From Thiomonas sp. FB-Cd (GTDB lineage Bacteria; Pseudomonadota; Gammaproteobacteria; Burkholderiales; Burkholderiaceae_C): a stretch of DNA of 64,000 nucleotides. Shown here piece by piece: positions 9,477 to 24,199 of the stretch. Location: NCBI RefSeq assembly GCF_000733775.1, contig NZ_JPOE01000002.1:496001-560000 (forward strand), written 5' to 3'. The position numbers were made by a program, and so were the translations under genes. The notes under the pieces are model-generated. The model worked only from the letters and a program-made list of their open reading frames with translations, was not told the origin of the DNA and searched no databases. Each line of letters begins with the position of its first letter. Position 1 is the first letter of the stretch.

Positions 9477-10076
9477 ATGCATCAGTCATCGGTGATCGAG
9501 GCAACCATCGGAGGGATGGGGTACGCGTTCGTCGAGGCCATCTGGGCTTCGGGTGGCCTGCTGCGCGTGACGATCGATCGCACCGACGGCAAGTTCATCA
9601 CGGTGGACGATTGCGAGCGGGTCACGCGGCAGTTGCAATACGCGTTGGAAGTTGAGGGCATCGACTACAAGCGGCTTGAGGTGTCCTCTCCAGGTCTAGA
9701 CCGATTGCTTCGCCTGCCCGAAGACTTTATACGGTTCGCGGGCCAAACTGTCGATGTGCGACTGCTCATGCCTTTCCAGGGCCGCAAGAAATATCGTGGC
9801 GTGCTTCAGGCGCCCGAAATCGGCCATAAGGGCGAGGTGCCGAGTTACGTCATCGTCTGGGATGACAAGCTGTTGGCGGATATGGCTTCCGCAGTTCCGG
9901 GAGCCAAAAAGGCAAAGAGCGTTAAAGCCGGCGGGGTCAAAACGGCCAAGGCGGTTGTTGAGAATTCCGTCACCGGTGCAGCCGGCGGTGGAGTGCATGA
10001 ATTGCGTTTTTCCTTGGCCGAGGTGCGTGAAGTCCGCCTCGTGCCCGTGCTTGACTTTAGGGGTCGAAAATCATGA
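9477..10076 (+). CDS. rimP: ribosome maturation factor RimP
   Basis: RimP helps assemble the 30S ribosomal subunit in the cytoplasm. The ~199-residue product has the family landmarks: an N-terminal segment [12 protein letters not shown], then [21 protein letters not shown], then [21 protein letters not shown]. The C-terminal domain carries an Ala/Lys/Gly-rich insertion (around residues 140-175) before [10 protein letters not shown], making it longer than the usual ~150 residues. ATG 9477 is preferred because it places the first helix where the family begins; a TTG at 9447 is an alternative. The stop overlaps the nusA ATG by four bases. Confidence 0.93.
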   Translation: MHQSSVIEATIGGMGYAFVEAIWASGGLLRVTIDRTDGKFITVDDCERVTRQLQYALEVEGIDYKRLEVSSPGLDRLLRLPEDFIRFAGQTVDVRLLMPFQGRKKYRGVLQAPEIGHKGEVPSYVIVWDDKLLADMASAVPGAKKAKSVKAGGVKTAKAVVENSVTGAAGGGVHELRFSLAEVREVRLVPVLDFRGRKS

Positions 10077-11551
10077 ACCGCGAGCTGCTGATGCTGGTCG
10101 ATGCACTGGCGCACGAGAAGAATGTGGACAAGGATGTGGTGTTCGGCGCAGTGGAGGCCGCGCTGGCATCCGCCACCAAGAAGCGCTACACAGGCGAGGT
10201 GGACATTCGCGTGGCCATTGATCGCAACACGGGCGCCTACGAAACGTTTCGTCGTTGGTTGGTCGTGCCCGACGAGGCTGGTCTTCAGCAACCAGACGCG
10301 GAAATCCTGCAATTCGAGGCCGTTGAACAGATTCCCGATATTGAGGTGGGAGACTACATCGAAGAGCCGGTGGAAAGCGTAGAGTTCGGGCGCATCGGCG
10401 CGCAGGCGGCCAAGCAAGTCATCCTGCAGAAAATCCGTGATGCCGAGCGTGAGCAGATTTTGAATGATTTTCTCGAGCGTAATGACAAGATTTTTGTCGG
10501 CACGGTCAAGCGTATGGATAAGGGCGACGCCATTGTCGAGTCTGGCAAGGTGGACGCGCGGTTGCGCCGCGGCGACATGATCCAGAAGGAAAATGTCCGG
10601 GTTGGTGATCGTGTGCGCGCTGTCATCGCGAAAATTGATCGTCAAGCGCGCGGACCACAGATTGAGCTTTCGCGCACTTCGCCCGAGTTCATGAAGGAGC
10701 TGTTCCGCTTGGAAGTGCCTGAGATGGAGCAAGGTTTGCTGGAGATCAAGTCCTGTGCCCGCGACCCGGGCGTGCGGGCAAAGATCGCCGTGCTCTCGCA
10801 CGATCGCCGCATCGACCCCATTGGCACCTGCATCGGCGTGCGCGGCTCGCGGGTAAATGCTGTGAGCAATGAACTCGGTGGTGAGCGCGTGGATATCGTG
10901 CTGTGGTCGGAAGATCCTGCGCAATTTGTAATCGGCGCGCTGGCACCGGCGAATGTGCAGTCGATCGTCGTCGACGAGGAAAAACATGCGATGGAGGTTG
11001 CGGTTGACGAGGAAAACCTCGCGCTGGCGATCGGCAGGGCTGGACAGAACGTGCGATTGGCTTCGGAGCTTACTGGTTGGGCGATCAACCTCATGTCGGC
11101 AGAAGAATCTCAAAACCGGCAAAATGCGGAAACCGAGGCGATGCGTGAGTTGTTCCGCACGAAGCTCGACGTAGATCAGGAAGTTGCCGACATTCTCATC
11201 CAGGAAGGGTTTACCAGTCTTGAGGAGGTGGCCTATGTGCCGCTAACCGAGATGCTGGAAATCGAGTCGTTCGACGAGGATACGGTGAATGAGTTGCGTA
11301 AGCGCGCCCGCGATGCCTTGTTGACCCAGGAGATCGCCCGCGAGCAAAAACTCGAGGAAGTCTCTCAGGATCTCAAGACCCTCGAGGGTCTGTCGACAGA
11401 GCATATCGCGAAGCTGGCTGACGCAGGCATTAACACCCGTGACGACCTGGCCGATTTGGCCGTGGACGAACTCACGGCCATTACAGGGGCCGACGAGGCC
11501 CAAGCCAGCGCGCTCATTCTCAAGGCTCGCGAACATTGGTTCAACGCCTGA
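10073..11551 (+). CDS. nusA: transcription termination/antitermination factor NusA
   Basis: NusA binds RNA polymerase and controls pausing, intrinsic termination and rRNA antitermination. The 492-residue product has the normal layout: N-terminal polymerase-binding domain (residues 1-130), S1 domain (about 135-200; [16 protein letters not shown]), two KH domains ([20 protein letters not shown] and [18 protein letters not shown]) and two C-terminal acidic repeats with helix-hairpin-helix character ([36 protein letters not shown]), as in gamma/betaproteobacteria. It overlaps rimP by four bases and is 24 bases before infB. Confidence 0.97.
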   Translation: MNRELLMLVDALAHEKNVDKDVVFGAVEAALASATKKRYTGEVDIRVAIDRNTGAYETFRRWLVVPDEAGLQQPDAEILQFEAVEQIPDIEVGDYIEEPVESVEFGRIGAQAAKQVILQKIRDAEREQILNDFLERNDKIFVGTVKRMDKGDAIVESGKVDARLRRGDMIQKENVRVGDRVRAVIAKIDRQARGPQIELSRTSPEFMKELFRLEVPEMEQGLLEIKSCARDPGVRAKIAVLSHDRRIDPIGTCIGVRGSRVNAVSNELGGERVDIVLWSEDPAQFVIGALAPANVQSIVVDEEKHAMEVAVDEENLALAIGRAGQNVRLASELTGWAINLMSAEESQNRQNAETEAMRELFRTKLDVDQEVADILIQEGFTSLEEVAYVPLTEMLEIESFDEDTVNELRKRARDALLTQEIAREQKLEEVSQDLKTLEGLSTEHIAKLADAGINTRDDLADLAVDELTAITGADEAQASALILKAREHWFNA

Positions 11552-11575
11552 GAGCCGAGGAGCAAGGAACCACCC

Positions 11576-14422
11576 ATGGCACAAACAACCGTCGCGCAAC
11601 TCGCCACCGAACTGCACATCCCCGCCGCTCAGCTGCTGGAGCAACTGGCTGCTGCCAGCGTGCACAAGCAAACGCCCGACGATCCCATCAGCGAAGCCGA
11701 CAAGGCGCGCCTGCTTGATCACCTGCGCATTGCGCATGGGGTCGCCGGCGCGGAGCGCAAGAAGATCACGCTCACGCGAAAGCAAACCACGGAGATCAAG
11801 CAGGCCGATTCCACCGGCAAGGCGCGCACCATTCAGGTAGAGGTGCGCAAGAAGCGCGTGTTCGTCAAGCGCGATGAGGCGGCTCCCGTCGAAGCTCCGG
11901 CACCTGTCGCGGCACCGGTCGTTGACGAGGCCGAGTTGCGGCGCCGAGAAGAAGAAGCCAAGCGCCAATCAGAATTGCTGGCTCGCCAAGCCGAGGAGAT
12001 CAGCAGGCGCCAGCGCGAGGAGGAAGAAGCCGCTCGCGCTCGGGAAGCAGAGCTTGAGCGCATCGAGCAAGAGCGCAGACTGCAGGCAGAGGCGCGGGTC
12101 AAAGCAGCCCAAGAGGCGCAAGCGGCCCAGCAGCCAACGGCCGAAGCCGAGGACAGCACCCGCAAGGCGGAAGAAAAGGAAGCTGCCGAGCGAGCCACGG
12201 CGCAGACCGATGCCGAAGCGAAGCGAGCGAGCGATGCGGCCGCGGCAGCAACGCGTGCAGCGGAGCTGGCGTCGGTGCAGTCGCGGCGCAACGCCGCGGA
12301 AAAGGAGGCGGCGGCTATTCGTGACATGCTGTTGCGTCCGCGCACGGTGCTGCACGCGCCCAAGCCGGAAGCGCCAAAGCCTGTGGAGGCGGCAATCAAG
12401 GGCACGATCCACAAGCCGGCTGCTGGCGCTGCCAAGCCGGCGGGTGCCGCTGCCGTTGCCGCTGCAGGCGATTCAAAGGCCAAGAAACAGGTCAAGTCCG
12501 AACAACTGTCGTCATCGTGGGCCGACGAAGCAGCCAAGCGACGTGCCATCAAGACGCGTGGCGACACCAGCGGCGGCACGGCGGCATGGCGTGGCGCAAA
12601 AGGCGGCTCGAGACGGGATGCGCGCGAGAAAGAACAACCGCGCTTTGTGGCCCCTGCGGAACCCCAGGTGCGTGAGGTACACGTTCCGGAGACGATTACG
12701 GTTGGGGATCTGGCGCACAAGATGGCCGTGAAGGCCTCCGAGGTCATCAAGATTCTGATGAAACTCGGTCAGATGGTGACGATTAACCAGGTCCTGGATC
12801 AGGAAACAGCGATGATCATCGTGCAGGAAATGGGCCATACTGCCATTGCCGCCAAGCTCGACGATCCCGAGACGTTCCTTGAAGAGGAAGATCAGGTTCC
12901 CCATGAGATCGAGTTGCTGCCCCGCGCTCCGGTGGTGACCGTCATGGGGCACGTCGACCATGGCAAGACTTCGCTGCTTGACTATATTCGCCGCGCCAAA
13001 GTCGCGGCAGGTGAAGCTGGGGGTATTACGCAGCACATCGGCGCCTATCACGTGACGACCCCGCGGGGCATGATCACATTCCTTGATACTCCGGGTCACG
13101 AGGCGTTCACTGCAATGCGAGCGCGTGGAGCAAAGGCCACCGACATTGTCATTTTGGTCGTGGCAGCTGACGACGGTGTGATGCCGCAGACCAAAGAGGC
13201 GATTGCTCACGCGAAGGCCGCAGGTGTGCCGATCGTTGTGGCCATTAACAAGATCGACAAACCCGAAGCCAACCCGGAACGGGTGAAGCAGGAATTGGTC
13301 GCCGAGCAAGTCGTTCCTGAAGAGTACGGGGGGGACTCTCCCTTTGTTCCGGTGTCGGCAAAAACTGGCCAAGGGATTGATGAACTGCTCGAAAATGTGC
13401 TGCTCCAGGCTGAGGTGCTTGAGCTTAGAGCGCCGGTCGAGGCTCCCGCCAAGGGGTTGGTGATCGAGGCGCAGTTGGACAAGGGCAGGGGGCCAGTGGC
13501 TACGGTGTTGGTACTGTCGGGGACGCTCAAGCGCGGCGATGCCGTTCTTGCAGGCTCCAGCTACGGCCGTGTGCGCGCCATGTTGGACGAGACCGGCCGT
13601 CCCGTTCAAAGCGCGGGCCCCTCAATACCAGTAGAGATCCAAGGTCTGAGTGAAGTGCCAACGGCGGGCGAGGAGATCATCGTGCTCGGGGACGAGCGCA
13701 AGGCGCGCGAGATCGCGTTGTTCCGCCAAGGCAAGTTCCGCGATGTCAAGCTGGCAAAGCAGCAAGCTGCAAAGCTTGAGAACATGTTCGATCAGATGGC
13801 AGAGGGCTCGAAGACGCTCAATCTCATCATCAAGTCTGATGTGCAAGGTTCGCAAGAGGCATTGGTACATGCTCTCACCAAGCTGTCCACGGAAGAAATC
13901 AAGGTTCAGGTTGTGCATGCGGCAGTCGGCGGGATTACCGAGAGCGACGTCAATCTGGCCATCGCTTCGCAGGCCGTGATCATTGGGTTTAACACCCGTG
14001 CCGACGCAGGTTCGCGCAAATTGGCCGAGCAAAACGGTATTGATATCCGCTACTACAACATCATCTACGAAGCGGTAGACGAGATCAAAGCGGCCATGTC
14101 AGGCATGCTCACACCGGAAAAGCGCGAGGAGGTGCTGGGTTTGGTCGAAGTGCGCCAAGTCTTCCGCATTACCAAGGTTGGAACTGTGGCAGGTTGCCGC
14201 GTGCAGTCCGGGGTTGTGCGTCGTTCGGCACAGGTGCGCGTGTTGCGCAATAACGTAGTCATTCACACTGGCGAACTCGATTCGCTCAAGCGTTTCAAGG
14301 ACGACGTGCGCGAGGTTCAGGAAGGCTTCGAGTGTGGCCTATCGTTGAAGAACTTCCAGGACTTGGAAGAAGGTGATCAACTCGAGGTATTCGAGGTCAA
14401 AGAAGTCGCGCGCACGCTTTGA
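11576..14422 (+). CDS. infB: translation initiation factor IF-2
   Basis: IF-2 is the GTPase that places initiator tRNA on the ribosome. The 948-residue product starts with the IF2_N helix domain ([20 protein letters not shown]). A long charged Ala/Glu/Arg-rich linker follows (about residues 100-350), then a second IF2_N domain ([20 protein letters not shown]). The G domain has G1 GHVDHGKT (near residue 455), G3 DTPGHEAF and G4 NKID. Domains II-IV follow, with IF-2-type C-terminal blocks ([30 protein letters not shown]). The low-complexity linker creates long spurious frames on other strands, which I left out. ATG 11576 is preceded by GAGGAGCAAGGAA, a good ribosome binding region. Confidence 0.97.
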   Translation: MAQTTVAQLATELHIPAAQLLEQLAAASVHKQTPDDPISEADKARLLDHLRIAHGVAGAERKKITLTRKQTTEIKQADSTGKARTIQVEVRKKRVFVKRDEAAPVEAPAPVAAPVVDEAELRRREEEAKRQSELLARQAEEISRRQREEEEAARAREAELERIEQERRLQAEARVKAAQEAQAAQQPTAEAEDSTRKAEEKEAAERATAQTDAEAKRASDAAAAATRAAELASVQSRRNAAEKEAAAIRDMLLRPRTVLHAPKPEAPKPVEAAIKGTIHKPAAGAAKPAGAAAVAAAGDSKAKKQVKSEQLSSSWADEAAKRRAIKTRGDTSGGTAAWRGAKGGSRRDAREKEQPRFVAPAEPQVREVHVPETITVGDLAHKMAVKASEVIKILMKLGQMVTINQVLDQETAMIIVQEMGHTAIAAKLDDPETFLEEEDQVPHEIELLPRAPVVTVMGHVDHGKTSLLDYIRRAKVAAGEAGGITQHIGAYHVTTPRGMITFLDTPGHEAFTAMRARGAKATDIVILVVAADDGVMPQTKEAIAHAKAAGVPIVVAINKIDKPEANPERVKQELVAEQVVPEEYGGDSPFVPVSAKTGQGIDELLENVLLQAEVLELRAPVEAPAKGLVIEAQLDKGRGPVATVLVLSGTLKRGDAVLAGSSYGRVRAMLDETGRPVQSAGPSIPVEIQGLSEVPTAGEEIIVLGDERKAREIALFRQGKFRDVKLAKQQAAKLENMFDQMAEGSKTLNLIIKSDVQGSQEALVHALTKLSTEEIKVQVVHAAVGGITESDVNLAIASQAVIIGFNTRADAGSRKLAEQNGIDIRYYNIIYEAVDEIKAAMSGMLTPEKREEVLGLVEVRQVFRITKVGTVAGCRVQSGVVRRSAQVRVLRNNVVIHTGELDSLKRFKDDVREVQEGFECGLSLKNFQDLEEGDQLEVFEVKEVARTL

Positions 14423-14439
14423 TGCTATATACGAGGTGT

Positions 14440-14462
14440 ACCTGCCCGCTGTGCGGGCAGGT
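14440..14462 (+). repeat. perfect hairpin between infB and rbfA
   Basis: A 10-bp perfect inverted repeat (ACCTGCCCGC, loop TGT, GCGGGCAGGT) lies 17 bases after the infB stop. No T-run follows, so it is not a classical terminator. It may be an RNA-processing or stability element that sets infB against rbfA-truB levels. Confidence 0.7.
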
Positions 14463-14509
14463 CATCATGCGCCTTGACCTTTCAAGTCTCCAGACCCTTG
14501 CAGCTCATC

Positions 14510-14878
14510 ATGCCACGACAGGCCAGCACTCCGCACCGTATTCACCGCATCGCCGATCAGATCCAGCGCGACCTTTCTGAGCTGATTCCGCGCGAACTGC
14601 GTGACCCGCGCACTGGTCTGATCACGATCGCCGATGTGCAACTCACACCGGATTACGCACACGCGCGCGTTTATTTCACTGTGCTCGGTGCGGAGCCCGA
14701 GCACGTTGCTGCTGTATTAAATGAGCGCGCAGGCTATCTCCACAGCTTGCTGTTCAAGCGTTTGCATATTCACACGGTTCCCACCCTGCATTTTGTGTTC
14801 GATGAATCGACGCGCAAGGCGAGTGATATGAACACGCTGATCGCGAACGCGGTTTCCAATACGGCAAAGGACGACTGA
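14510..14878 (+). CDS. rbfA: 30S ribosome-binding factor RbfA
   Basis: RbfA binds 16S rRNA during late 30S assembly and cold adaptation. From ATG 14510 the product is 122 residues, the usual size. Family segments are [40 protein letters not shown], and [19 protein letters not shown]. An in-frame upstream ATG at 14474 would add 12 residues that do not look conserved. It sits between infB and truB, the standard order. Confidence 0.94.
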   Translation: MPRQASTPHRIHRIADQIQRDLSELIPRELRDPRTGLITIADVQLTPDYAHARVYFTVLGAEPEHVAAVLNERAGYLHSLLFKRLHIHTVPTLHFVFDESTRKASDMNTLIANAVSNTAKDD

Positions 14879-14902
14879 GCTGCGGAGCTCAGGAGTGCGG
14901 CG

Positions 14903-15844
14903 ATGGCAGCAATGCAACAATCCCGGTGGCAGGCCGTGCATGGCGTCATGCTGCTCGACAAGCCGCGAGGATGGACTTCCCACGCGGCGCTGCAACAGGT
15001 CCGACGCGCGCTGAGAGCCGAAAAGGCTGGGCATACTGGTACGCTCGATCCACTGGCTGAAGGTCTGTTACCGCTGTGCTTCGGCGCAGCAACCAAATTT
15101 GCGCAATTGCACCTCGAGGCGGACAAGGCATATCGTGCGGTGTTGCAGCTTGGGGTGACGACGACGACCGACGATGCCGAAGGCGAGGAAGTGGAGCGCA
15201 AGCCGGTTCCACCATTGACGCGAAGCCAAGTTCAGGCGATGCTGCACTGTTTCGTCGGTGATATCGCGCAAACTCCGCCTGTTTATAGCGCTCTCAAACG
15301 TGATGGCAAACCCCTTTATGCCTACGCGCGCGCCGGACAGGAAGTCCAAATCCAGCCACGACAAGTCCGCATCGAAAACATGAGTCTTGTTGCTCTGGAC
15401 GGTGACCGTCTCACTCTGGATGTGCGCTGCGGGAAGGGCACGTATATCCGGGCGTTGGCACGGGATATCGGCCAGCACCTCGGTTGTGGTGCACATTTGG
15501 CGGCTCTGCGCAGAACGGCTAGCGGCAATTTCGAGGTGGCGCAGGCGCACAAGCTCGACGCGCTGCGAACGCTCAGTGCGGAGATCGTGCAAGGCTGGCT
15601 GCTTCCCGTGCACTGCTTGGTGCAAGGCCTAGCTCGAGTGGATCTGGATTTGTCGCAAACCGCACGCATCTTGCATGGTCAGAGCTTGGCGTCTGATGCC
15701 TGGACACTCCTGCCTGAAGGACCCGTGCGCGTGTTTGGCGCAACGGGGGATCAAACACAGCTTTTTCTTGGCGTTGCGCAGTGGGATGGGCAAGTCCTGT
15801 CCCCGCAGCGCCTTCTCAGCAACGAGGAACTGCGTACGCAGTGA
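14903..15844 (+). CDS. truB: tRNA pseudouridine(55) synthase TruB
   Basis: TruB converts uridine 55 in the T-loop of tRNAs to pseudouridine. The 313-residue product has the catalytic motif GHTGTLDPLAEG with the nucleophile Asp49, preceded by the family start GVMLLDKPRGWTSHAAL. Other TruB segments are TPPVYSALKRDGKPLYAYAR and CGKGTYIRALARDIG. A C-terminal PUA-like region follows. An AGGAG ribosome binding site lies at 14891-14895, and the gene follows rbfA after 24 bases. The downstream typA begins 8 bases after its stop. Confidence 0.96.
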   Translation: MAAMQQSRWQAVHGVMLLDKPRGWTSHAALQQVRRALRAEKAGHTGTLDPLAEGLLPLCFGAATKFAQLHLEADKAYRAVLQLGVTTTTDDAEGEEVERKPVPPLTRSQVQAMLHCFVGDIAQTPPVYSALKRDGKPLYAYARAGQEVQIQPRQVRIENMSLVALDGDRLTLDVRCGKGTYIRALARDIGQHLGCGAHLAALRRTASGNFEVAQAHKLDALRTLSAEIVQGWLLPVHCLVQGLARVDLDLSQTARILHGQSLASDAWTLLPEGPVRVFGATGDQTQLFLGVAQWDGQVLSPQRLLSNEELRTQ

Positions 15845-15851
15845 ACATATC

Positions 15852-17678
15852 ATGACCCGATCAATCCGCAATGTAGCCATCATCGCCCACGTCGATCACG
15901 GCAAAACAACCATGGTCGACCAACTGCTCAGGCAGTCGGGAACCTTCCGGCAGAACCAGCAAGTCGCTGAACGGGTGATGGACTCCAATGACCTCGAGAA
16001 GGAGCGCGGGATCACGATTCTCTCGAAAAACTGCGCAGTGGAGTGGAAAGGCACGCACATCAATATCGTCGATACACCCGGGCATGCCGATTTCGGTGGC
16101 GAGGTCGAGCGAGTGTTGTCCATGGTGGACAGCGTGCTGCTGCTGGTTGATGCGGTGGAAGGCCCGATGCCGCAGACCCGTTTCGTCACTAAAAAGGCAC
16201 TAGCGTTAGGCCTCAAACCCATTGTCGTGATCAACAAGGTGGACCGGCCCGGTGCGCGCGCCGACTATGTCATCAACGCGACCTTCGAGTTGTTCGACAA
16301 ATTAGGTGCGACGGAGGAGCAACTGGACTTTCCAGTGGTCTACGCGTCCGGGCTGAACGGCTGGGCTACGCTCAATCCGGGCGAAGTCGGCACTGATCTG
16401 TCGCCCTTGTTCGATGCGATCTTGCAGCACGTCCCCGCTCATGAGGGCTCAGCGACAGACCCCCTGCAGCTGCAGATCTGCTCGCTTGACTACTCCACCT
16501 TTGTGGGGCGTATTGGCATCGGGCGCATTAACAGTGGAACCCTCAAGCCTATGCAGGAGGTCGCCGTTTACAGCGGGCCTGAGTCCACGCCGTTTAAGGC
16601 CCGAGTCAACCAGGTCCTGAAGTTCGAGGGGCTGGAGCGCAAACAAGCCGAGAGCGCGGAACCGGGTGATATCGTGCTGATCAATGGCATTGAGAATATC
16701 GGTATTGGCGTGACGCTCACCAGCGTCGACGACCCTCGTCCACTTCCAATGCTCATGGTCGATGAGCCAACATTGACCATGAACTTCTGCGTCAATACGA
16801 GCCCGTTGGCCGGGCGCGAGGGCAAGTTCGTCACGAGCCGTCAAATTCGCGACCGACTAGACCGTGAGCTGCAAAGTAACGTGGCATTGCGCGTGCGCGA
16901 TACCGAGGAGGATGGCGTGTTTGAAGTCTCGGGGCGTGGAGAGTTGCACCTGACCATCCTCTTGGAGAACATGCGTCGTGAAGGTTACGAGTTGGCAGTG
17001 TCCAAGCCGCGTGTGGTATTTCATGAAGTCCATGGCCAGCGCCAGGAGCCGATTGAAATGGTCACCGCCGATGTGGAAGAGCAGCATCAAGGTGGTGTGA
17101 TGCAGGCATTGGGGGAGCGCCGCGGCGAGTTGGTGAACATGGAGCCAGACGGCATGGGCCGCGTGCGTCTGGAGTATCGCATTCCCGCACGCGGGCTCAT
17201 CGGGTTTCAGAACGAATTCATGAATCTAACTCGCGGAACGGGGCTCATCAGCAACATCTTTGATGGCTATGACGCATACAAAGGCGAAATATCTGGCCGC
17301 AAGAATGGCGTGCTGATCAGCCAGGACCAAGGGGAGATCGTGACGTATGCATTGGGTAAGCTTGATGATCGTGGGCGTATGTTTGTCAAGCCTGGTGACC
17401 CGGTTTATGAAGGCATGATCGTGGGCATTCACAGTCGCGACAACGATCTCATTGTCAATGCGGTGCGCGCCAAGCAGCTCACCAATTTCCGGGTTTCAGG
17501 CAAGGAAGATGCGATCAAAATCACGCCACCGATCGAGCTCACGCTGGAATATGCGGTGGAGTTCATCGAGGATGATGAACTGGTGGAAATCACGCCCAAG
17601 TCCATTCGTCTGCGCAAGCGCTACCTGACCGAGCACGAGCGCAAGCGCGCAGGACGAGCGGAGGCACAAGCCGCCTGA
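15852..17678 (+). CDS. typA: ribosome-associated GTPase TypA/BipA
   Basis: TypA/BipA is an EF-G-like GTPase that binds the ribosome and helps 50S assembly and stress or cold growth. From ATG 15852 the product is 608 residues, the usual length. G motifs are AHVDHGKTT (G1), ERGITI (G2), [15 protein letters not shown] (G3) and NKVDRPGAR (G4). The BipA-specific C-terminal portion includes [17 protein letters not shown] and [14 protein letters not shown] longer open frame extends upstream into truB but has no family similarity. No strong ribosome binding site precedes the ATG, and coupling to truB (7-base gap) is likely. Confidence 0.96.
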   Translation: MTRSIRNVAIIAHVDHGKTTMVDQLLRQSGTFRQNQQVAERVMDSNDLEKERGITILSKNCAVEWKGTHINIVDTPGHADFGGEVERVLSMVDSVLLLVDAVEGPMPQTRFVTKKALALGLKPIVVINKVDRPGARADYVINATFELFDKLGATEEQLDFPVVYASGLNGWATLNPGEVGTDLSPLFDAILQHVPAHEGSATDPLQLQICSLDYSTFVGRIGIGRINSGTLKPMQEVAVYSGPESTPFKARVNQVLKFEGLERKQAESAEPGDIVLINGIENIGIGVTLTSVDDPRPLPMLMVDEPTLTMNFCVNTSPLAGREGKFVTSRQIRDRLDRELQSNVALRVRDTEEDGVFEVSGRGELHLTILLENMRREGYELAVSKPRVVFHEVHGQRQEPIEMVTADVEEQHQGGVMQALGERRGELVNMEPDGMGRVRLEYRIPARGLIGFQNEFMNLTRGTGLISNIFDGYDAYKGEISGRKNGVLISQDQGEIVTYALGKLDDRGRMFVKPGDPVYEGMIVGIHSRDNDLIVNAVRAKQLTNFRVSGKEDAIKITPPIELTLEYAVEFIEDDELVEITPKSIRLRKRYLTEHERKRAGRAEAQAA

Positions 17679-17720
17679 ACGCGGCGCTTTGTCGTTTTGC
17701 CCCAAAGCCAGATCGCCAGC

Positions 17721-18710
17721 ATGCGCAACCCTGGGTCGCTGCGAGCGTCGATTAACCAGAGCGGCTCCCATCACCGCCTTGCTGTTCTGGCCATGGTCGG
17801 AGCCACGCTTCTGTGGAGCATCGCGGGGGTGGTCACCCGCCATCTTCATCGCAACAACGGCCTTGATCTGGTTTTCTGGCGGAGCAGTTTCACCGCAATC
17901 ACCGTTCTGGTCTGGTTGCTATGCAAGCAAGGCGCAGGTTCTCTTTGGTCCGAGCTGCGAGGCGCCACAAAGCTGCTGTGGCTCTCCGCATTGTTCTGGG
18001 CTGTCATGTTTACCGCCTTCATGGTGGCACTGAGTCTCACCACCGTGGCGCAGACTCTGGTGACTGACAGTATGAGTCCCTTGGTCGCCGCGGTGCTGGG
18101 TTGGCTGATTCTTCGCCATCCACTGCCAGTGCGAACCTGGGGCGCCATTTTTTTAGCCATGCTCGGCATGGGTTGGATGGTTTGGCATAACCTTTATGCA
18201 GCCGTCAACCATCGCCAGCTTGTGGGGCTTCTTGTGGCCTTTGCTGTGCCGCTGGCGGCAGCGAGCAATTGGGTGAGCCTGCGTCGAGCGGGAGGCGTTG
18301 TGTCTATGCAGCCGGCCCTGATGATCGGCGCCGCGCTGTCCGCCGTCGCTGTGATTGGGTTCGCCACCCCTTTCGCGGTCGATGGCCATGATCTGGGTTG
18401 GCTTGCCTTCCTCGGGGTCTTCCAGCTTGCGGTTCCAGGTTTGCTCGCCATCTGGGCGGCGCAGCGCCTTGCACCGGCCGAGACCGGATTGCTCGGACTC
18501 CTCGAAGTCATCTTTGGCACTTTGTGGGCTTGGCTCGGCGCCGGAGAGCGGCCGGCGGTGAGCACCCTTCTCGGCGGTTTCCTGATTCTTGTCGCATTGG
18601 TGGGCAACGAGGTACTTGGGTGGCGCCAGGCACGCCGCCAATTTCGCAAGGCGTTGCTATGTAGCCGAGACGGCGCAGGGGCAGCGTTTTCGAGCGAGCG
18701 GGTGCGGTAG
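17721..18710 (+). CDS. DMT-superfamily transporter with two EamA domains
   Basis: This ~329-residue inner-membrane protein has about ten hydrophobic helices arranged as two five-helix EamA repeats, the plan of drug/metabolite exporters. The first repeat begins [15 protein letters not shown] and includes [23 protein letters not shown]; the second ends [20 protein letters not shown] with WLGAGERP. The substrate cannot be told from sequence; amino acids or related metabolites are typical. ATG 17721 is preferred, although a TTG at 17697 is possible. It follows typA by about 40 bases and precedes the rRNA promoter region. Confidence 0.85.
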   Translation: MRNPGSLRASINQSGSHHRLAVLAMVGATLLWSIAGVVTRHLHRNNGLDLVFWRSSFTAITVLVWLLCKQGAGSLWSELRGATKLLWLSALFWAVMFTAFMVALSLTTVAQTLVTDSMSPLVAAVLGWLILRHPLPVRTWGAIFLAMLGMGWMVWHNLYAAVNHRQLVGLLVAFAVPLAAASNWVSLRRAGGVVSMQPALMIGAALSAVAVIGFATPFAVDGHDLGWLAFLGVFQLAVPGLLAIWAAQRLAPAETGLLGLLEVIFGTLWAWLGAGERPAVSTLLGGFLILVALVGNEVLGWRQARRQFRKALLCSRDGAGAAFSSERVR

Positions 18711-18754
18711 CGATCGACAGCCATCGCCTTTTCGCATTTCGTTGTGAAAGACGC

Positions 18755-18783
18755 TTGACACCTGTTTTAGTCTGTGCAAGAAT
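18755..18783 (+). promoter_or_regulatory. rRNA operon promoter
   Basis: A perfect -35 TTGACA (18755-18760) and a -10-like AAGAAT (18778-18783) are separated by 17 bases. They lie about 190 bases before the mature 16S 5' end, a normal distance for an rrn promoter with a leader. I did not find a convincing boxA in the leader itself. Confidence 0.6.
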
Positions 18784-18973
18784 CTCTTTCTTCGCTGCAA
18801 ATGCAGCAGCTGCCGGAAGCGCCTGAGGGTGCGGAGGGCAGGATCCTTAACAAGAAGCAGCCGATAAGTGTGGGCGTTTGACTGTCTTGCAAAAGAGATA
18901 GTTGAATGCTCATGAAGAAGTACGGAGAAATCCGTGATTTCGATTGAGTAGCCTTCAAGGCAAAACCGAGATT

Positions 18974-20503
<1,530 letters not shown>

Positions 20504-20597
20504 CTGGAAACGCTTGATGGTCAAGCGCTCACGCTTATCGGCTGGCAGCCTGCAACGCAAGTTGCAGACGTTGGTGGCTAGATTGCAGTCCTCATGG

Positions 20598-20674
20598 GGG
20601 TCTGTAGCTCAGTTGGTTAGAGCACCGTCTTGATAAGGCGGGGGTCGTTGGTTCGAGCCCAACCAGACCCACCA
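20598..20674 (+). tRNA. tRNA-Ile (GAT)
   Basis: Lying in the 16S-23S spacer, this tRNA has a perfect acceptor GGGTCTG/CAGACCC, anticodon loop TTGATAA (GAT), T-loop TTCGAGC and encoded CCA at 20672-20674. It is the usual first spacer tRNA of a betaproteobacterial rrn operon. Confidence 0.98.
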
Positions 20675-20710
20675 GCCTGGCGCGAAGGCGTCAAGGGGCG
20701 TGGCAGGATC

Positions 20711-20786
20711 TGGGGTGTAGCTCAGCTGGGAGAGCACCTGCTTTGCAAGCAGGGGGTCATCGGTTCGATCCCGTTCACCTCCACCA
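20711..20786 (+). tRNA. tRNA-Ala (TGC) with an altered first base pair
   Basis: This is the second spacer tRNA: anticodon TGC in the loop TTTGCAA, T-loop TTCGATC, encoded CCA at 20784-20786. The 3' acceptor strand is CACCTCC, which needs GGGGGTG on the 5' side. The sequence has only four G (TGGGGTG), so position 1 is T, facing C72. The G3-T70 identity pair is kept if numbering is anchored on T8-A9. One G is missing from a homopolymer relative to the expected form; this may be a real lesion or a sequencing error. Confidence 0.95.
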
Positions 20787-20878
20787 CAGACGATCAAGAC
20801 ACGGGGGAAGCTGGATCAAACGCCAGGGTACGCACGCGAGTGTGTGCGTTGACGTTTGATTCCGATCAAAAGATAGGC

Positions 20879-20893
20879 TGCGTTCTTTAACAA
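20879..20893 (+). promoter_or_regulatory. boxA-like antitermination element in 16S-23S spacer
   Basis: The sequence TGCGTTCTTTAACAA resembles the bacterial rrn boxA (TGCTCTTTAACA) bound by NusB/NusE. It lies about 95 bases before the mature 23S start, a standard place for spacer antitermination signals. Confidence 0.65.
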
Positions 20894-20977
20894 TTCGAAA
20901 GCTGACAATTGCATATTGATTTATGCATATGCGATTGCATCAAAACTTTATCAACGAGAACTATGCTTTGGCCTAGG

Positions 20978-23874
<2,897 letters not shown>

Positions 23875-23943
23875 TCTAGCATTGACGCAATCGCAGTCAG
23901 CTTCTCGAATTGGGTGCACGCCCCAGGCCTGCGCCAACAAGTT

Positions 23944-24060
23944 ACGCCTGATGACCATAGCGAGGTGGTCCCACCCCTTCCCATCCCGAACAGGACCGTG
24001 AAACACCTCAGCGCCGATGATAGTGCGCATTCGCGTGTGAAAGTAGGACATCGTCAGGCA
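23944..24060 (+). rRNA. 5S ribosomal RNA
   Basis: The sequence starts CGCCTGATGACCATAGCGAGG and ends CATCGTCAGGCA, with terminal stem GCCTGA/TCAGGC and the conserved CCCATCCCGAACAGG loop. About 117 bases, the normal length, located about 80 bases after 23S. Confidence 0.97.
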
Positions 24061-24069
24061 CCCCTCCCA

Positions 24070-24101
24070 GCCCGGCCATCACCATGGCCGGGCTTTTTTT
24101 T
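24070..24101 (+). terminator. rRNA operon terminator
   Basis: A 9-bp GC-rich stem GCCCGGCCA/TGGCCGGGC with loop TCACCA is followed by eight T residues. It lies just after 5S and ends the rrn transcript. Confidence 0.95.
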
Positions 24102-24199
24102 GTCCGCCCGGCGCATTCCCCCGGCGAGACGTTGGGACAGATGCCCGCAGGCGTCAAATCGACTATCCTTGGAAGCACTCACGAACCACGGAGGCTTCG

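Noticed and set aside
11833-12750. Long frames opposite and beside the infB linker
   Set aside because: They arise from the Ala/Glu/Arg-rich low-complexity coding of IF-2 and show no independent features.
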